A stretch of 64,000 nucleotides of DNA from WTGA01 sp965214055 (GTDB lineage Bacteria > Pseudomonadota > Gammaproteobacteria > Arenicellales > Poriferihabitantaceae). This document shows, piece after piece, positions 25,182 through 33,977 of the stretch. The stretch spans positions 1,302,001-1,366,000 of the forward strand of contig OZ243931.1 in NCBI GenBank assembly GCA_965214055.1, written 5' to 3'. The notes under the pieces are model-generated. The model was given only the letters and a program-made list of their open reading frames with translations, was not told the origin of the DNA and did no database searches. Positions within the stretch are counted from its first letter, which is position 1. Each line of letters starts with the position of its first letter. The position numbers and the translations under genes were made by a program.

Positions 25182-25937
25182 TCAGGGACTGACCCATCCA
25201 CCGGAGGCATCCAGCACTGCACCAGTGATGTAGGAGGCCTGGTCCGACAGCAAAAACAGGGCGGCACTGGCGATTTCCCCCACTTCCCCGGGTCTTCCCA
25301 GGGGAACCTGTTCCATCACCCAGTCCAGCCACTCCGGATGGTCCTGTGCATAGACAACACTGAGTTCCGTCATGCTGGCCCCGGGTCGAAGACAGTTTAC
25401 CCGGATTCCTTCTGTGGCCTGTTCCTTTGCCAGGCCCACTGTAAAGGTATCCAGGGCCGCCTTGGAGGCCGCGTAGTCGGTATAGCCCGGACCGCCATGA
25501 CGGGAAGCAGCGGATGAAATGTTGACAATACGGCCGCCGTTGCCTCCATACCGTTTTGCCATCCTCCTGACCGCATGTTTTGCGCAGTACATAGCGCCAA
25601 AGACATTGACCCTGAACAGTCTTTCTATTTCCCCGGGGTCGATATCATCCACGCGCACCCCCCCTCCATTGATGCCCGCATTGTTGACCAGACCGGCAAT
25701 GGGGCCGAGTTCATTGTCGATACGCCGGAACATTTCAATCACTTCGCTTTCCCGTGCGATGTCGGCCTGGCATGCAATGGCCACCCCGCCTCCGGCCCGG
25801 ATCGTCTTCACCACTTCCTGGGCTTCGGATGACGATCGGGCGTAGTTGACACAAACGGCCCATCCCCGGGTTGCGGCCAGCCGACATATTTCGGCACCGA
25901 TGCCGCGACTGCTTCCGCTAACAAGTAACACTCTCAT
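25182..25937 (-). CDS. Short-chain dehydrogenase/reductase
   Basis: 251 residues. The NAD(P)-binding motif SGSSRGIGAEI, NNAGINGGG, catalytic Ser (NISSAAS) and YxxxK (YTDYAASKAALD) are all present, and the end GAVLDASGGWVSP is typical. Start: the ATG at 25937 has GGGGAGG 7 nt upstream. It lies 43 nt downstream of the GBBH-like oxygenase gene, which implies sequential action: hydroxylation, then oxidation of the alcohol (inference). Confidence 0.9.
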   Translation of the reverse strand: MRVLLVSGSSRGIGAEICRLAATRGWAVCVNYARSSSEAQEVVKTIRAGGGVAIACQADIARESEVIEMFRRIDNELGPIAGLVNNAGINGGGVRVDDIDPGEIERLFRVNVFGAMYCAKHAVRRMAKRYGGNGGRIVNISSAASRHGGPGYTDYAASKAALDTFTVGLAKEQATEGIRVNCLRPGASMTELSVVYAQDHPEWLDWVMEQVPLGRPGEVGEIASAALFLLSDQASYITGAVLDASGGWVSP

Positions 25938-25980
25938 AATGATGCCTCCCCTGACAGGTTTCTGGAACGGGTATCCCGGA

Positions 25981-27168
25981 TCAATACGACCCCCGTAGAA
26001 AAGGGTTGTCGTCACGGGGCGCGCCAAGATCATCGCTCAGGACCCTGATGCGGCTGTAAAAGTCACCGCGTTCGACCTGGACCCACTGGAGCCACCGTCG
26101 TCCGGTCAGGGTCAACCTGGTCCGGCCATGCAAAATACGGTGGTTGTCAAACACGGTCATGTCTCCCGGGCTCAAAACCCGTTCGATCATGCGATCCGGA
26201 TCTTCACATAATTTCAGCAGCCCCTTCAGCCCCCGGTAGTAGGCATTCACATTTTCAGGTGGAATGCAAAGCGGGGCGGCCACCCGGTCATTGATGCGTA
26301 TTCCCACAATATTCCCGAACTCATCCAGCGTAATCAGGGGAAATTCTGCAATCAGATCCACCTCACCGGCAAAATGCCGGCGAAACCGCTGGGGATTCCG
26401 GCAAAGGGCCTGAAAACCCTCCGGGTCTTCTTCGCGCAGGGTGGATGCCGCCTCAAATCCATCCAAAAAAATGGATGCGCCAACCCCCGCGCGGTCCGTT
26501 TCCAGGCAGTGAAACATCAGCACACCGGGTGGAGACGCACGATAGGGTTCATCCGTGTGTGGTTTCAGTCCTTCATAACTGTTTGCAATGCTTCTTTTGG
26601 TGCTGTCAATGACCAGGTCCTGGACGCGCCCGAAATTGCTTTCCTGCAATGGCCCGATCCTGGAGGCCAGCGCTTCGAGCGTTCTCGGTTCCGCCGGGGC
26701 GTTTTGTATAAAGCACAGACCCTGGTCCCGCACCACCTCCAGCATTTCAAGAAATTCCCGGTCGCTGGTCCGGATGGCATCAAAGGCAAATGTCGGGGGA
26801 TTGCTGATGTAGTCTTTGTCCCACAGCTGCACGGGGTGAACCCGGGCCCTTCGGTGTTTGGTGCCATAGGCATGTTGACGCAACCAGTTGAATTCGAAGG
26901 TGCTGACATGCCCATCCTGCCACTGGATTTCCACCGGGCCTCCCGGGTGCACAGACATCCTGGAGGGGGAGTCGTCAAGATTCAATGACGTTAGCCGGGA
27001 TTTTCGCCTGCCGATTGCCGGGTTCCCGCAAAGGACACATCGACAGTTGTCCCGAAGCCAGATATAATGAAATTCTGCCTGGTGTCCATCATTCCACTGT
27101 ATATGGACGGTCTGGTCAGACTGCCTGACGATTGCGTCGCATTTCTCTGGCTGGACCGGGGTTTTCAC
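25981..27168 (-). CDS. Gamma-butyrobetaine hydroxylase-like TauD/GBBH-family oxygenase
   Basis: 395 residues. The N-terminal DUF971/GBBH-like zinc domain (HYIWLRDNCRCVLCGNPAIGRR, Cys ligands) is followed by the catalytic TauD domain. The HxD is in GLKPHTDEPYRASPPGVLMFHCL and the distal His in DMTVFDNHRILHGRTRLTLTG, with an Arg for 2-oxoglutarate (GRRWLQWVQVERG). The two-domain layout is that of gamma-butyrobetaine or trimethyllysine dioxygenases, so a quaternary-amine substrate is plausible. It is the first gene of the operon leading to the SDR, Nudix and PhyH genes. No carnitine-CoA genes are nearby. Confidence 0.85.
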   Translation of the reverse strand: MKTPVQPEKCDAIVRQSDQTVHIQWNDGHQAEFHYIWLRDNCRCVLCGNPAIGRRKSRLTSLNLDDSPSRMSVHPGGPVEIQWQDGHVSTFEFNWLRQHAYGTKHRRARVHPVQLWDKDYISNPPTFAFDAIRTSDREFLEMLEVVRDQGLCFIQNAPAEPRTLEALASRIGPLQESNFGRVQDLVIDSTKRSIANSYEGLKPHTDEPYRASPPGVLMFHCLETDRAGVGASIFLDGFEAASTLREEDPEGFQALCRNPQRFRRHFAGEVDLIAEFPLITLDEFGNIVGIRINDRVAAPLCIPPENVNAYYRGLKGLLKLCEDPDRMIERVLSPGDMTVFDNHRILHGRTRLTLTGRRWLQWVQVERGDFYSRIRVLSDDLGAPRDDNPFLRGSY

Positions 27169-27582
27169 GTTGCGGAATCAATGGGAGGGGGAATACGCTT
27201 CCGGGTCAGGAAAATGGAAAACCGAAAACGGAAAACCTGAAAAGGGATGGCCGTGGAGGGTTGCATGAGGGGTTGTATCCGAGGTGTATTGCGGAGTATC
27301 GAAAATAGGTCCATCGAAGGCAACACCGATATTGAAGTGGATGGCGAAAAACCGAAGTGTACAAGAGTCTGCCCGGAAATTAAACAAATGGCACGCCAAA
27401 AAAAAATCGTATAGAAAAATCGTATAGCAATAACAACAGCTTATGCAATCTGGCATAGTCGTTCGAAGCGATTTGGTACTAGAATCTTTTTGCTGGAATC
27501 ACTATTTTTTTCGCGCCAATGCACACAGCATTGAATTACATAGGCCGGGGTATACCCGGGCCGTATACTCTGAGGAATTGAC
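27169..27582 (+). promoter_or_regulatory. Divergent regulatory region between the GBBH-like gene and ald
   Basis: The 414-bp gap has no convincing gene and is AT-rich toward ald. It contains an exact tandem duplication of AAAAATCGTATAG (27402-27414 and 27415-27427), an inverted repeat TATGC-N6-GCATA (27442-27457), and the palindrome GGGTATACCC about 30 nt before the ald ATG. A GAGGA ribosome-binding site sits 8 nt before the ald ATG. The repeats are candidate operator sites; no regulator gene lies here. Confidence 0.45.
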
Positions 27583-28704
27583 ATGTTGGTCGGTGTCCCT
27601 AAAGAAATAAAAAATCATGAATACCGGGTGGGTCTGACCCCCACCAGTGTGCGTGAAATGATCAAGCAAGGACATGAAGTCATCATTGAAACCAATGCCG
27701 GCACCGGCATTGGTGTGGTGGACGGGGAATACCAGGTTGCGGGGGCACAGGTGGTGGATTCTGCCGAGGAAATTTTTGCCCGGTCCGAGATGATCATCAA
27801 AGTCAAGGAACCCCAGGCGGTAGAACGTGCAATGTTACGGGAAGGACAGATACTGTACACCTACCTCCACCTGGCCCCGGACCCGGCACAGGCCAAAGAC
27901 CTGGTGGACTCCGGGGCTACCTGCATTGCGTATGAGACGGTGACGGGCCCATTCGGCGGACTCCCCCTGCTGGCTCCCATGTCCAAGGTGGCGGGACGGA
28001 TGTCCGTCCAGGCCGGTGCGTATTGTCTCGAACAGCCTCATGGCGGAAAAGGGATGCTGCTTGGCGGAGTCCCGGGTGTTGACCCGGCCAAAGTGGTGGT
28101 GCTTGGCGCAGGAGTGGTGGGTACCCATGCCTGCCATATCGCGGTTGGAATGGGGGCCGACGTGTGGGTCCTCGACAACAACCCCTATGCACTCGAACGC
28201 CACTGGCAACAGTTCCAGAGAACGACGAATTCCGTATTTTCCACTGCGGATGCACTGGAACAACACGTGTTGGCTGCCGATCTTGTGATTGGCGGGGTGC
28301 TGATTCCAGGAGCGGAAGCTCCCAAGCTGGTTACCGCAGAAATGGTCAAAAACATGAAACGCGGGTCGGTCATCGTTGATGTTGCCATTGACCAGGGCGG
28401 TTGTTGCGAGACCTCCCGGGCCACGACCCACGCCGATCCCACGTATATCGTGGACGATGTCGTCCATTACTGCGTGGCGAACATGCCCGGAGGCGTACCG
28501 CGCACCTCCACCTTTGCACTGAATAACGTAACCCTGCCTTTTGCCATTGCCCTGGCGAACAAGGGGGCCCGGGACGCGCTGATGGAAGATGAGCACCTCA
28601 GAAACGGATTGAATGTGTGTGCCGGGAAAATCACCTACCGCGAAGTTGCTGAAGACCTGGGCTTCGAGTATCACGATGCGGTGTCTGCTCTTGGGGGCAT
28701 ATAA
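27583..28704 (+). CDS. ald: Alanine dehydrogenase
   Basis: 373 residues. MLVGVPKEIKNHEYRVGLTP, the catalytic region YTYLHLAPDPAQAKDL, the NAD motif VVVLGAGVVGTHACHIA and AMGGVPRTST-type stretch (NMPGGVPRTSTFALNN) identify the AlaDH family; length is standard (371). It oxidatively deaminates L-alanine to pyruvate and ammonium. Standing in front of xsc it fits the taurine pathway, where it recycles the alanine made by taurine:pyruvate aminotransferase. That aminotransferase is not in the window. Confidence 0.95.
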   Translation: MLVGVPKEIKNHEYRVGLTPTSVREMIKQGHEVIIETNAGTGIGVVDGEYQVAGAQVVDSAEEIFARSEMIIKVKEPQAVERAMLREGQILYTYLHLAPDPAQAKDLVDSGATCIAYETVTGPFGGLPLLAPMSKVAGRMSVQAGAYCLEQPHGGKGMLLGGVPGVDPAKVVVLGAGVVGTHACHIAVGMGADVWVLDNNPYALERHWQQFQRTTNSVFSTADALEQHVLAADLVIGGVLIPGAEAPKLVTAEMVKNMKRGSVIVDVAIDQGGCCETSRATTHADPTYIVDDVVHYCVANMPGGVPRTSTFALNNVTLPFAIALANKGARDALMEDEHLRNGLNVCAGKITYREVAEDLGFEYHDAVSALGGI

Positions 28705-28746
28705 CCCCCATCCGTTTCGATTTATCTAGTATCAGGGGAAAATCCG

Positions 28747-30510
28747 ATGACAAAAATGACCACCTCCGAAGCATTCGTGGAAACCATGGCTGCCCAGGGA
28801 GTAACGGAAATGTTCGGCATCATGGGGTCCGCATTCATGGATGCCATGGATATCTTTGCACCCGCGGGAATCCGGCTCATCCCGGTGGTACACGAACAGG
28901 GGGCTGCCCACATGGCGGATGGGTACTCCCGGGTCAGTGGGCGTCACGGGGTGGTCATCGGTCAGAATGGCCCCGGGATCAGTAACTGTGTCACCGGCAT
29001 TGCCGCCGCATTCTGGGCTCATTCCCCGGTGGTGATGATCACGCCGGAGACCGGCACAATGGGCCAGGGCCTGGGGGGGTTCCAGGAAGCCAACCAGCTC
29101 CCCATGTTCCAGGAGTTCGTCAAGTACCAGGGACACGTAAACAATCCGAAACGCATGGCTGAATACACGGCCCGCTGTTTTGACCGCGCGCATTCGGAAC
29201 TGGGTCCTACCCAGCTGAATATCCCCCGGGATTATTTTTACGGTGATGTGGATATAGAAATACCCCAGCCCATGGTGCTTGACCGGGGCCCTGGTGGAGA
29301 AAGAACGCTGAATGAAGCCGCGGACATGCTGGCAAAGGCAAAATTTCCGGTGATTGTCTCTGGTGGCGGGGTGGTGATGGGAGACGCCGTGGAAGAATGC
29401 GTTGCCCTGGCAGAACGGCTGGGTGCGGCGGTGGTCAACAGCTATCTGCACAATGATTCCTTTCCGGCCAGCCACCCGTTGTGGTGCGGTCCCCTGGGTT
29501 ACCATGGTTCCAAGGCGGCCATGTCGCTGATTTCAAAAGCGGACGTGGTCCTTGCCCTGGGAACCCGGCTCGGGCCTTTCGGCACCCTGCCCCAGTATGG
29601 CATCGATTACTGGCCCAAGGATGCCAAAATTATCCAGGTGGATGCGGATCACAAAATGCTGGGCCTGGTGAAGAAAATCTCGGTGGGAATCTGTGGGGAT
29701 GCAGGGGCTTCCGCCAAGGCTTTGCTGACCCGGATCCAGGGCCGGGAACTGGTCTGTGATGCAACCCGGGATGACCGCGCCCGGGAAATCGCAGGGGACA
29801 AGGCAGCCTGGGAGGCGGAACTGGATGGATGGCTTCACGAAAAAGATGACTACAGCCTGGACATGATCAAGGAACAGGGGGAAGAGGCGGGCAACTGGCT
29901 TCATCCACGGCAGGTGTTGCGGGAACTGGAAACCGCACTGCCTGCGGATGTGATGGTTTCCACCGATATCGGCAACATCAATGCCATTGCCAACAGCTAT
30001 CTTCGATTTGAGCGGCCCCGGAGTTTTCTGGCGCCCATGAGCTGGGGGAACTGCGGCTACGCCCTGCCCACCATGATCGGGGCGAAATGTGCGGCCCCTG
30101 AACGCCCGGCGGTGGCCTATTCCGGGGATGGTGCCTGGTCCATGAGCATGTCAGAAATCATGACCGCAGTGCGGCACAATATTCCGGTTACAGGGGTGGT
30201 ATTCCACAACCGCCAGTGGGGGGCGGAAAAGAAAAACCAGGTGGATTTTTATAATCGCCGGTTTGTTGCCGATGAACTGGACAATCCGAGTTTTGCCGAG
30301 GTCGGAAAAGCCATGGGCACCGAAGGAGTGACCGTAGACAGACTGGAGGAGGTCGGGCCGGCATTGACCCGGGCCATTGATGCCCAGATGAATGACGGGA
30401 AAACCACGGTGATTGAAATCATGTGTACCCGGGAACTTGGTGACCCGTTCCGCAGGGATGCGTTGTCAAAGCCGGTACGCCACCTGGCGAAATACCGGGA
30501 CTTTGTATAA
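28747..30510 (+). CDS. xsc: Sulfoacetaldehyde acetyltransferase
   Basis: 587 residues, a ThDP-dependent enzyme. The N-terminal pyrimidine-binding domain (MFGIMGSAFMDAMDIFAPAG, VVHEQGAAHMADGYSRVSGR) has the activating Glu. The central domain and the C-terminal ThDP motif GDGAWSMSMSEIMTAVRHNIPVTGVVFHN follow. The MTKMTTSEAFVE start and GLGGFQEANQLPMFQEFVKYQGHV are characteristic of Xsc among acetolactate-synthase relatives. It converts sulfoacetaldehyde plus phosphate to acetyl phosphate and sulfite. It is 42 nt after ald and upstream of pta, which takes the acetyl phosphate. No sulfite-handling gene is nearby. Confidence 0.95.
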   Translation: MTKMTTSEAFVETMAAQGVTEMFGIMGSAFMDAMDIFAPAGIRLIPVVHEQGAAHMADGYSRVSGRHGVVIGQNGPGISNCVTGIAAAFWAHSPVVMITPETGTMGQGLGGFQEANQLPMFQEFVKYQGHVNNPKRMAEYTARCFDRAHSELGPTQLNIPRDYFYGDVDIEIPQPMVLDRGPGGERTLNEAADMLAKAKFPVIVSGGGVVMGDAVEECVALAERLGAAVVNSYLHNDSFPASHPLWCGPLGYHGSKAAMSLISKADVVLALGTRLGPFGTLPQYGIDYWPKDAKIIQVDADHKMLGLVKKISVGICGDAGASAKALLTRIQGRELVCDATRDDRAREIAGDKAAWEAELDGWLHEKDDYSLDMIKEQGEEAGNWLHPRQVLRELETALPADVMVSTDIGNINAIANSYLRFERPRSFLAPMSWGNCGYALPTMIGAKCAAPERPAVAYSGDGAWSMSMSEIMTAVRHNIPVTGVVFHNRQWGAEKKNQVDFYNRRFVADELDNPSFAEVGKAMGTEGVTVDRLEEVGPALTRAIDAQMNDGKTTVIEIMCTRELGDPFRRDALSKPVRHLAKYRDFV

Positions 30511-30814
30511 GTTGCCTCCAGGCCAGGACCCGGTTGCCTCCGGGCCCCGACCGGGACCCGGGCCGGAGAGGTCGTGGGAATGGCCGAAGGCAGGGAAACG
30601 GCAGAACACGACACCATCGGCTGATCCGTGAAACGAGGGAGTGGCACAGGCAACGGTCCGATCTCCCGGTGGTCCGGCATCCGGCAAGGGGCGGTGCAAC
30701 GATATGCCGGGTAAAGCCCCCGGTTTGGCTGAATGCGTCCCGGACTGTTCGCGGTCCGTGCCGGAGCGCCGAATATCCCTTGTATTTTCCATTCGTTGAT
30801 GCGAATTTTCCGCC
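30511..30814 (+). other. xsc-pta intergenic, no gene recognised
   Basis: The 304-bp stretch is GC-rich with several short inverted repeats (e.g. CCGGGCC/GGCCCGG-type segments around 30538-30566) that could form hairpins in the mRNA. Short open frames have no recognisable product. No clear T-tract terminator is seen, so readthrough from xsc to pta is possible. Confidence 0.45.
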
Positions 30815-31822
30815 ATGAGCGCCCTGGACCGAATTACTGAAATCGCCCAATCGGTTTCCAGTCGAATCGTATTGCCTGAATCCGGTGACATTCGAATCCT
30901 CCAGGCCGCCTCGATCATCACGCGCCGGAAAATCGCCCGGGTCATTCTGGTGGGCAACTCCCGGCAGATTGCCGACGTTGCCCGCCGAAGCCGGGTCGAT
31001 CTCTCTTCGGTTGAGATCATTGATCCGGAAAGCAGCCCCAGAACCGGGGGATATCAATCACGGCTTCTCGCATGGAGAAAACACAAGGGAATGACCGAAG
31101 GCGTGGCGGCTACAGAAATCATGAATCCGCTGGTTTACGCGGCATGCATGGTTCGCAGTGGAGATGCCGAGGGATGTGTTGCCGGTGCAGCGAATACGAC
31201 CTCGGAGGTTGTTCGCCGGGCATTGCAGGTCATTGGAATGAAGGCGGGTGCAGGACGGGTTTCAAGTTTCATGATTATGGAACACGAGTTGTCTCACCAG
31301 GCCATGCAGGGGACGGCGCTGTATGCCGATTGTGCCCTGATCATTGACCCGGATGCACAACAGCTTGCCGACATTGCCATTGCCACGGCGGACAGTGGCC
31401 GCAACCTGGTCAGCCTGGACCCCCGGATCGCCCTGCTTTCGTTCTCCACTTCCGGAAGCGCCTCTCATCCGAATGTAGAGAAAGTACGGGAAGCGGGAGA
31501 AATCATTTCACGGCAGCGGCCGGACCTGTCGCTGATGACGGAAGTCCAGTTTGATGCTGCAGTGGTGCCCCGCATCCTGGAGCAAAAAGCACCGGGAATC
31601 AAGGCCCGGGCCCCGGCCAACGTGTTTGTTTTCCCGGACCTGCAGTCGGCAAATATCGGGTATAAAATCGCCCAGCGAATCGGGGGGGTTCGGGCCGTGG
31701 GACCGGTCCTGCAGGGACTGAAGTGTCCCGTCAATGATCTTTCACGGGGGTGCAGTGTAGACGACATCGTGCAGCTCATTGCGATCACGTCTGTCCAGTC
31801 GAAAGCAGACTACCGGTTGTGA
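30815..31822 (+). CDS. pta: Phosphate acetyltransferase (short form)
   Basis: 335 residues, single PTA/PTB domain without the N-terminal DRTGG/P-loop extension of E. coli Pta. GDIRILQAASIITRRKIARVILVGN, AACMVRSGDAEGCVAGAANTTSEVVRRALQ, LLSFSTSGSASHPNVEKVREA and ANVFVFPDLQSANIGYKIAQRIGG are diagnostic. It makes acetyl-CoA from acetyl phosphate, completing sulfoacetaldehyde use. Its TGA overlaps the GTG start of dgcA (GTGA), coupling them. Confidence 0.94.
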   Translation: MSALDRITEIAQSVSSRIVLPESGDIRILQAASIITRRKIARVILVGNSRQIADVARRSRVDLSSVEIIDPESSPRTGGYQSRLLAWRKHKGMTEGVAATEIMNPLVYAACMVRSGDAEGCVAGAANTTSEVVRRALQVIGMKAGAGRVSSFMIMEHELSHQAMQGTALYADCALIIDPDAQQLADIAIATADSGRNLVSLDPRIALLSFSTSGSASHPNVEKVREAGEIISRQRPDLSLMTEVQFDAAVVPRILEQKAPGIKARAPANVFVFPDLQSANIGYKIAQRIGGVRAVGPVLQGLKCPVNDLSRGCSVDDIVQLIAITSVQSKADYRL

Positions 31823-32859
31823 AAGTCAATTTCCGGATCATTCCTGTGCACAAGCGGTTTCCCCTGACCATCAGCCGGGGAACACAGGCGGGTTCGCACA
31901 ACCTGTTCATCTCCCTGACCGAAGACGGCATCACCGGCTGGGGGGAGCTTTCCCCGGGTCGGTCCGAAGGAGCGGACACCCCGGAACGGGCCCGCCGTGC
32001 GCTGGAAGATTTTTGTCGCCCCGGCTTTGAAACCCTGTCGGTCTGCCAGCTGGTTGACCGGGGGCGTGAACGGGGCGTTCCGCCCTGTGCAATGGCTGGA
32101 TTGGACATGGCGCTTTGGGACTGGCTGGGCAAGAAAGCCAACCTGCCCCTGTACCGCCTGCTGGGCCTTGGCAAACCCACGGTTCCCACGTCGGTGACCA
32201 TCGGGATCAATCCCCCGGAGGTGGTGAAAACGCGCATACCGCTGCTGCTCCGGGAAACCGGCACCAGGTGCCTGAAGATCAAACTCGGTTCCCCGGAAGG
32301 GATTGAAGCGGATCAGGACATGTATGCCCAGGTGGTGGAAAGTACCCGAGCCCATAATGTCACGTTGCGAGTGGATGCCAACGGGGGGTGGACCGCAGAC
32401 GAGGCCATATTCATGATGAAGTGGCTTGCCGGGAGAGGGGCTGACTATGTCGAACAGCCCCTTGGGGAGGGGGAAGAAAGTGAATTGCCCCGCATTTTCA
32501 AGGGCCGTCCCCTGCCGGTGTATGTAGACGAATCCTGCCGGAATTCCGGCAATATCCCCGGCTGGGCAGATTGTGTGGATGGCGTCAACCTGAAGTTGAT
32601 GAAGTGCGGTGGAATTACCGAAGCACTCAGAATCATTGCGGTGGCCCGGGCCCATAACCTGAAAACCATGATTGGATGCATGGGGGAATCCTCCATGTCG
32701 ATTTCAGCCGGAGCTGCGATCAGCGGCCTGCTTGACCATGTCGACCTGGACTCCCATTTGAATCTGTCTCCGGACCCCTGTACGGGGGCACGCCTTGTTG
32801 ACGGGATTGTCATGCCCAATGAATTGCCCGGCCATGGTGCCCGGATCATCGGTGACTGA
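31819..32859 (+). CDS. dgcA: Enolase-superfamily racemase/epimerase, DgcA-like
   Basis: 346 residues. The start is the GTG at 31819 in a 4-base GTGA overlap with pta. The muconate-lactonising/dipeptide-epimerase barrel shows the Lys pair in RCLKIKLGSPEG, metal ligands in VDANGGWTADE, VEQPLGE and VDESC, and the second Lys in NLKLMKCGGITEA, so both racemisation bases are present. Paired directly with a DUF1611 protein it matches DgcA, reported to work with DgcN in D-glutamate to L-glutamate conversion via N-acetyl intermediates. An L-Ala-D/L-Glu epimerase role is the alternative. Confidence 0.75.
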   Translation: MKVNFRIIPVHKRFPLTISRGTQAGSHNLFISLTEDGITGWGELSPGRSEGADTPERARRALEDFCRPGFETLSVCQLVDRGRERGVPPCAMAGLDMALWDWLGKKANLPLYRLLGLGKPTVPTSVTIGINPPEVVKTRIPLLLRETGTRCLKIKLGSPEGIEADQDMYAQVVESTRAHNVTLRVDANGGWTADEAIFMMKWLAGRGADYVEQPLGEGEESELPRIFKGRPLPVYVDESCRNSGNIPGWADCVDGVNLKLMKCGGITEALRIIAVARAHNLKTMIGCMGESSMSISAGAAISGLLDHVDLDSHLNLSPDPCTGARLVDGIVMPNELPGHGARIIGD

Positions 32860-32860
32860 C

Positions 32861-33895
32861 ATGCTCAACAAGGATCAGAAACTGGCAATTTACATGGAGC
32901 AGAACCTGGATACCGACTATGGAAAGATGGGTTTTGGAATCATGCGATTCAGCAGCAATCCCATCGTTTGTGTTATTGATTCCAGGCATGCCGGGAAAAC
33001 CGTGAACCAAGTAGAGGGTCTTCCGTTTCCCTATCCCGTGGTCAGCAATGTGGATGAAGCGGTGAGGCTGGGTGCGGAAGTGCTTGTGCTGGGAATCGCC
33101 CCGTCCGGGGGCAGGCTGCCGGAAGAATGGCATGCCCCGCTGAACCGGGCCATTGAACAGGGCCTGTGCCTGATCAACGGGTTGCACGACAGGCTGAATG
33201 ACCGGTTTGGCCATGGCCTGGGGGATCGGCAATGGATCTGGGATGTCAGACAACCCGCCTTCACCCCGGGTATCGCCGCTGCCCGGGCCGCTTCACTTCA
33301 AAACAAACGGGTTCTTTTGGTTGGAACCGACATGGCCATCGGAAAAATGACGGCGGGGCTGGAAATTTATCATTGGCTGAGAAACCACCACCCGGAGGTG
33401 AAAACAGAATTTCTGGCCACCGGGCAAATCGGGATTACCCTGACGGGCAAAGGCATCCCCCTGGATGCCTTCAAGGTTGATCATGCCTGCGGGGCAGTAG
33501 AAACCATGGTTCTGGAAGCCGCCCGGAATGATCTGGTTTTGATCGAAGGCCAGGGGTCACTGCTGCATCCGGGCAGTACGGCAACCCTGCCATTGATGCG
33601 CGGGAGTTGTGCAACGCATCTGGTGATGTGCCATCTTGCCGGCATGACACGCCTTCGAAAACCGGAATCCATCTCCATCCCGCCCCTAGGGGAATTCATA
33701 CGGCTGAATGAAGAACTCAGCGCAGTATGCGGCTCCCTGACCCGGGCCCAAACGGTGGGGATTGCCCTCAATACCGCTGGGGTGGACGAGAAGGAAGCCA
33801 TTTCGGAAATCCGCCGGCTGGAGGATGAAACCGGACTGCCGGTGACTGATGTGGTCCGGTTTGGAGCAGAAAAACTGGGGGCAACCCTGGTCTGA
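32861..33895 (+). CDS. dgcN: DUF1611 protein, DgcN-like
   Basis: 344 residues, starting 1 nt after the dgcA stop. An N-terminal Rossmann-like part (NPIVCVIDSRHAGKTVNQV) is followed by a P-loop-like segment LLVGTDMAIGKMTAGLEIY and IEGQGSLLHPGSTATLPLMRGS. DUF1611 members next to DgcA-type racemases act as D-glutamate N-acetyltransferases. The family assignment is firm, while the reaction is inferred from the pairing. It is the last gene of the ald-xsc-pta-dgcA-dgcN unit and convergent with bhcB. Confidence 0.75.
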   Translation: MLNKDQKLAIYMEQNLDTDYGKMGFGIMRFSSNPIVCVIDSRHAGKTVNQVEGLPFPYPVVSNVDEAVRLGAEVLVLGIAPSGGRLPEEWHAPLNRAIEQGLCLINGLHDRLNDRFGHGLGDRQWIWDVRQPAFTPGIAAARAASLQNKRVLLVGTDMAIGKMTAGLEIYHWLRNHHPEVKTEFLATGQIGITLTGKGIPLDAFKVDHACGAVETMVLEAARNDLVLIEGQGSLLHPGSTATLPLMRGSCATHLVMCHLAGMTRLRKPESISIPPLGEFIRLNEELSAVCGSLTRAQTVGIALNTAGVDEKEAISEIRRLEDETGLPVTDVVRFGAEKLGATLV

Positions 33896-33977
33896 AACCA
33901 CGTTCGAAACCGTGATTTTCCGGCATTTGTTCACCCCTGCAGTCAGGCTGCCGGGTGGGCAACGCTTCCCATGCACA

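Noticed and set aside
27178..27456. 92-codon minus-strand frame upstream of the GBBH-like gene
   Set aside because: No recognisable family, cysteine/phenylalanine-rich random-looking product, and it lies in a likely promoter region.
30419..31057. 212-codon minus-strand frame in the xsc-pta gap
   Set aside because: Low-complexity, high-GC shadow; no family signature and no start signal.
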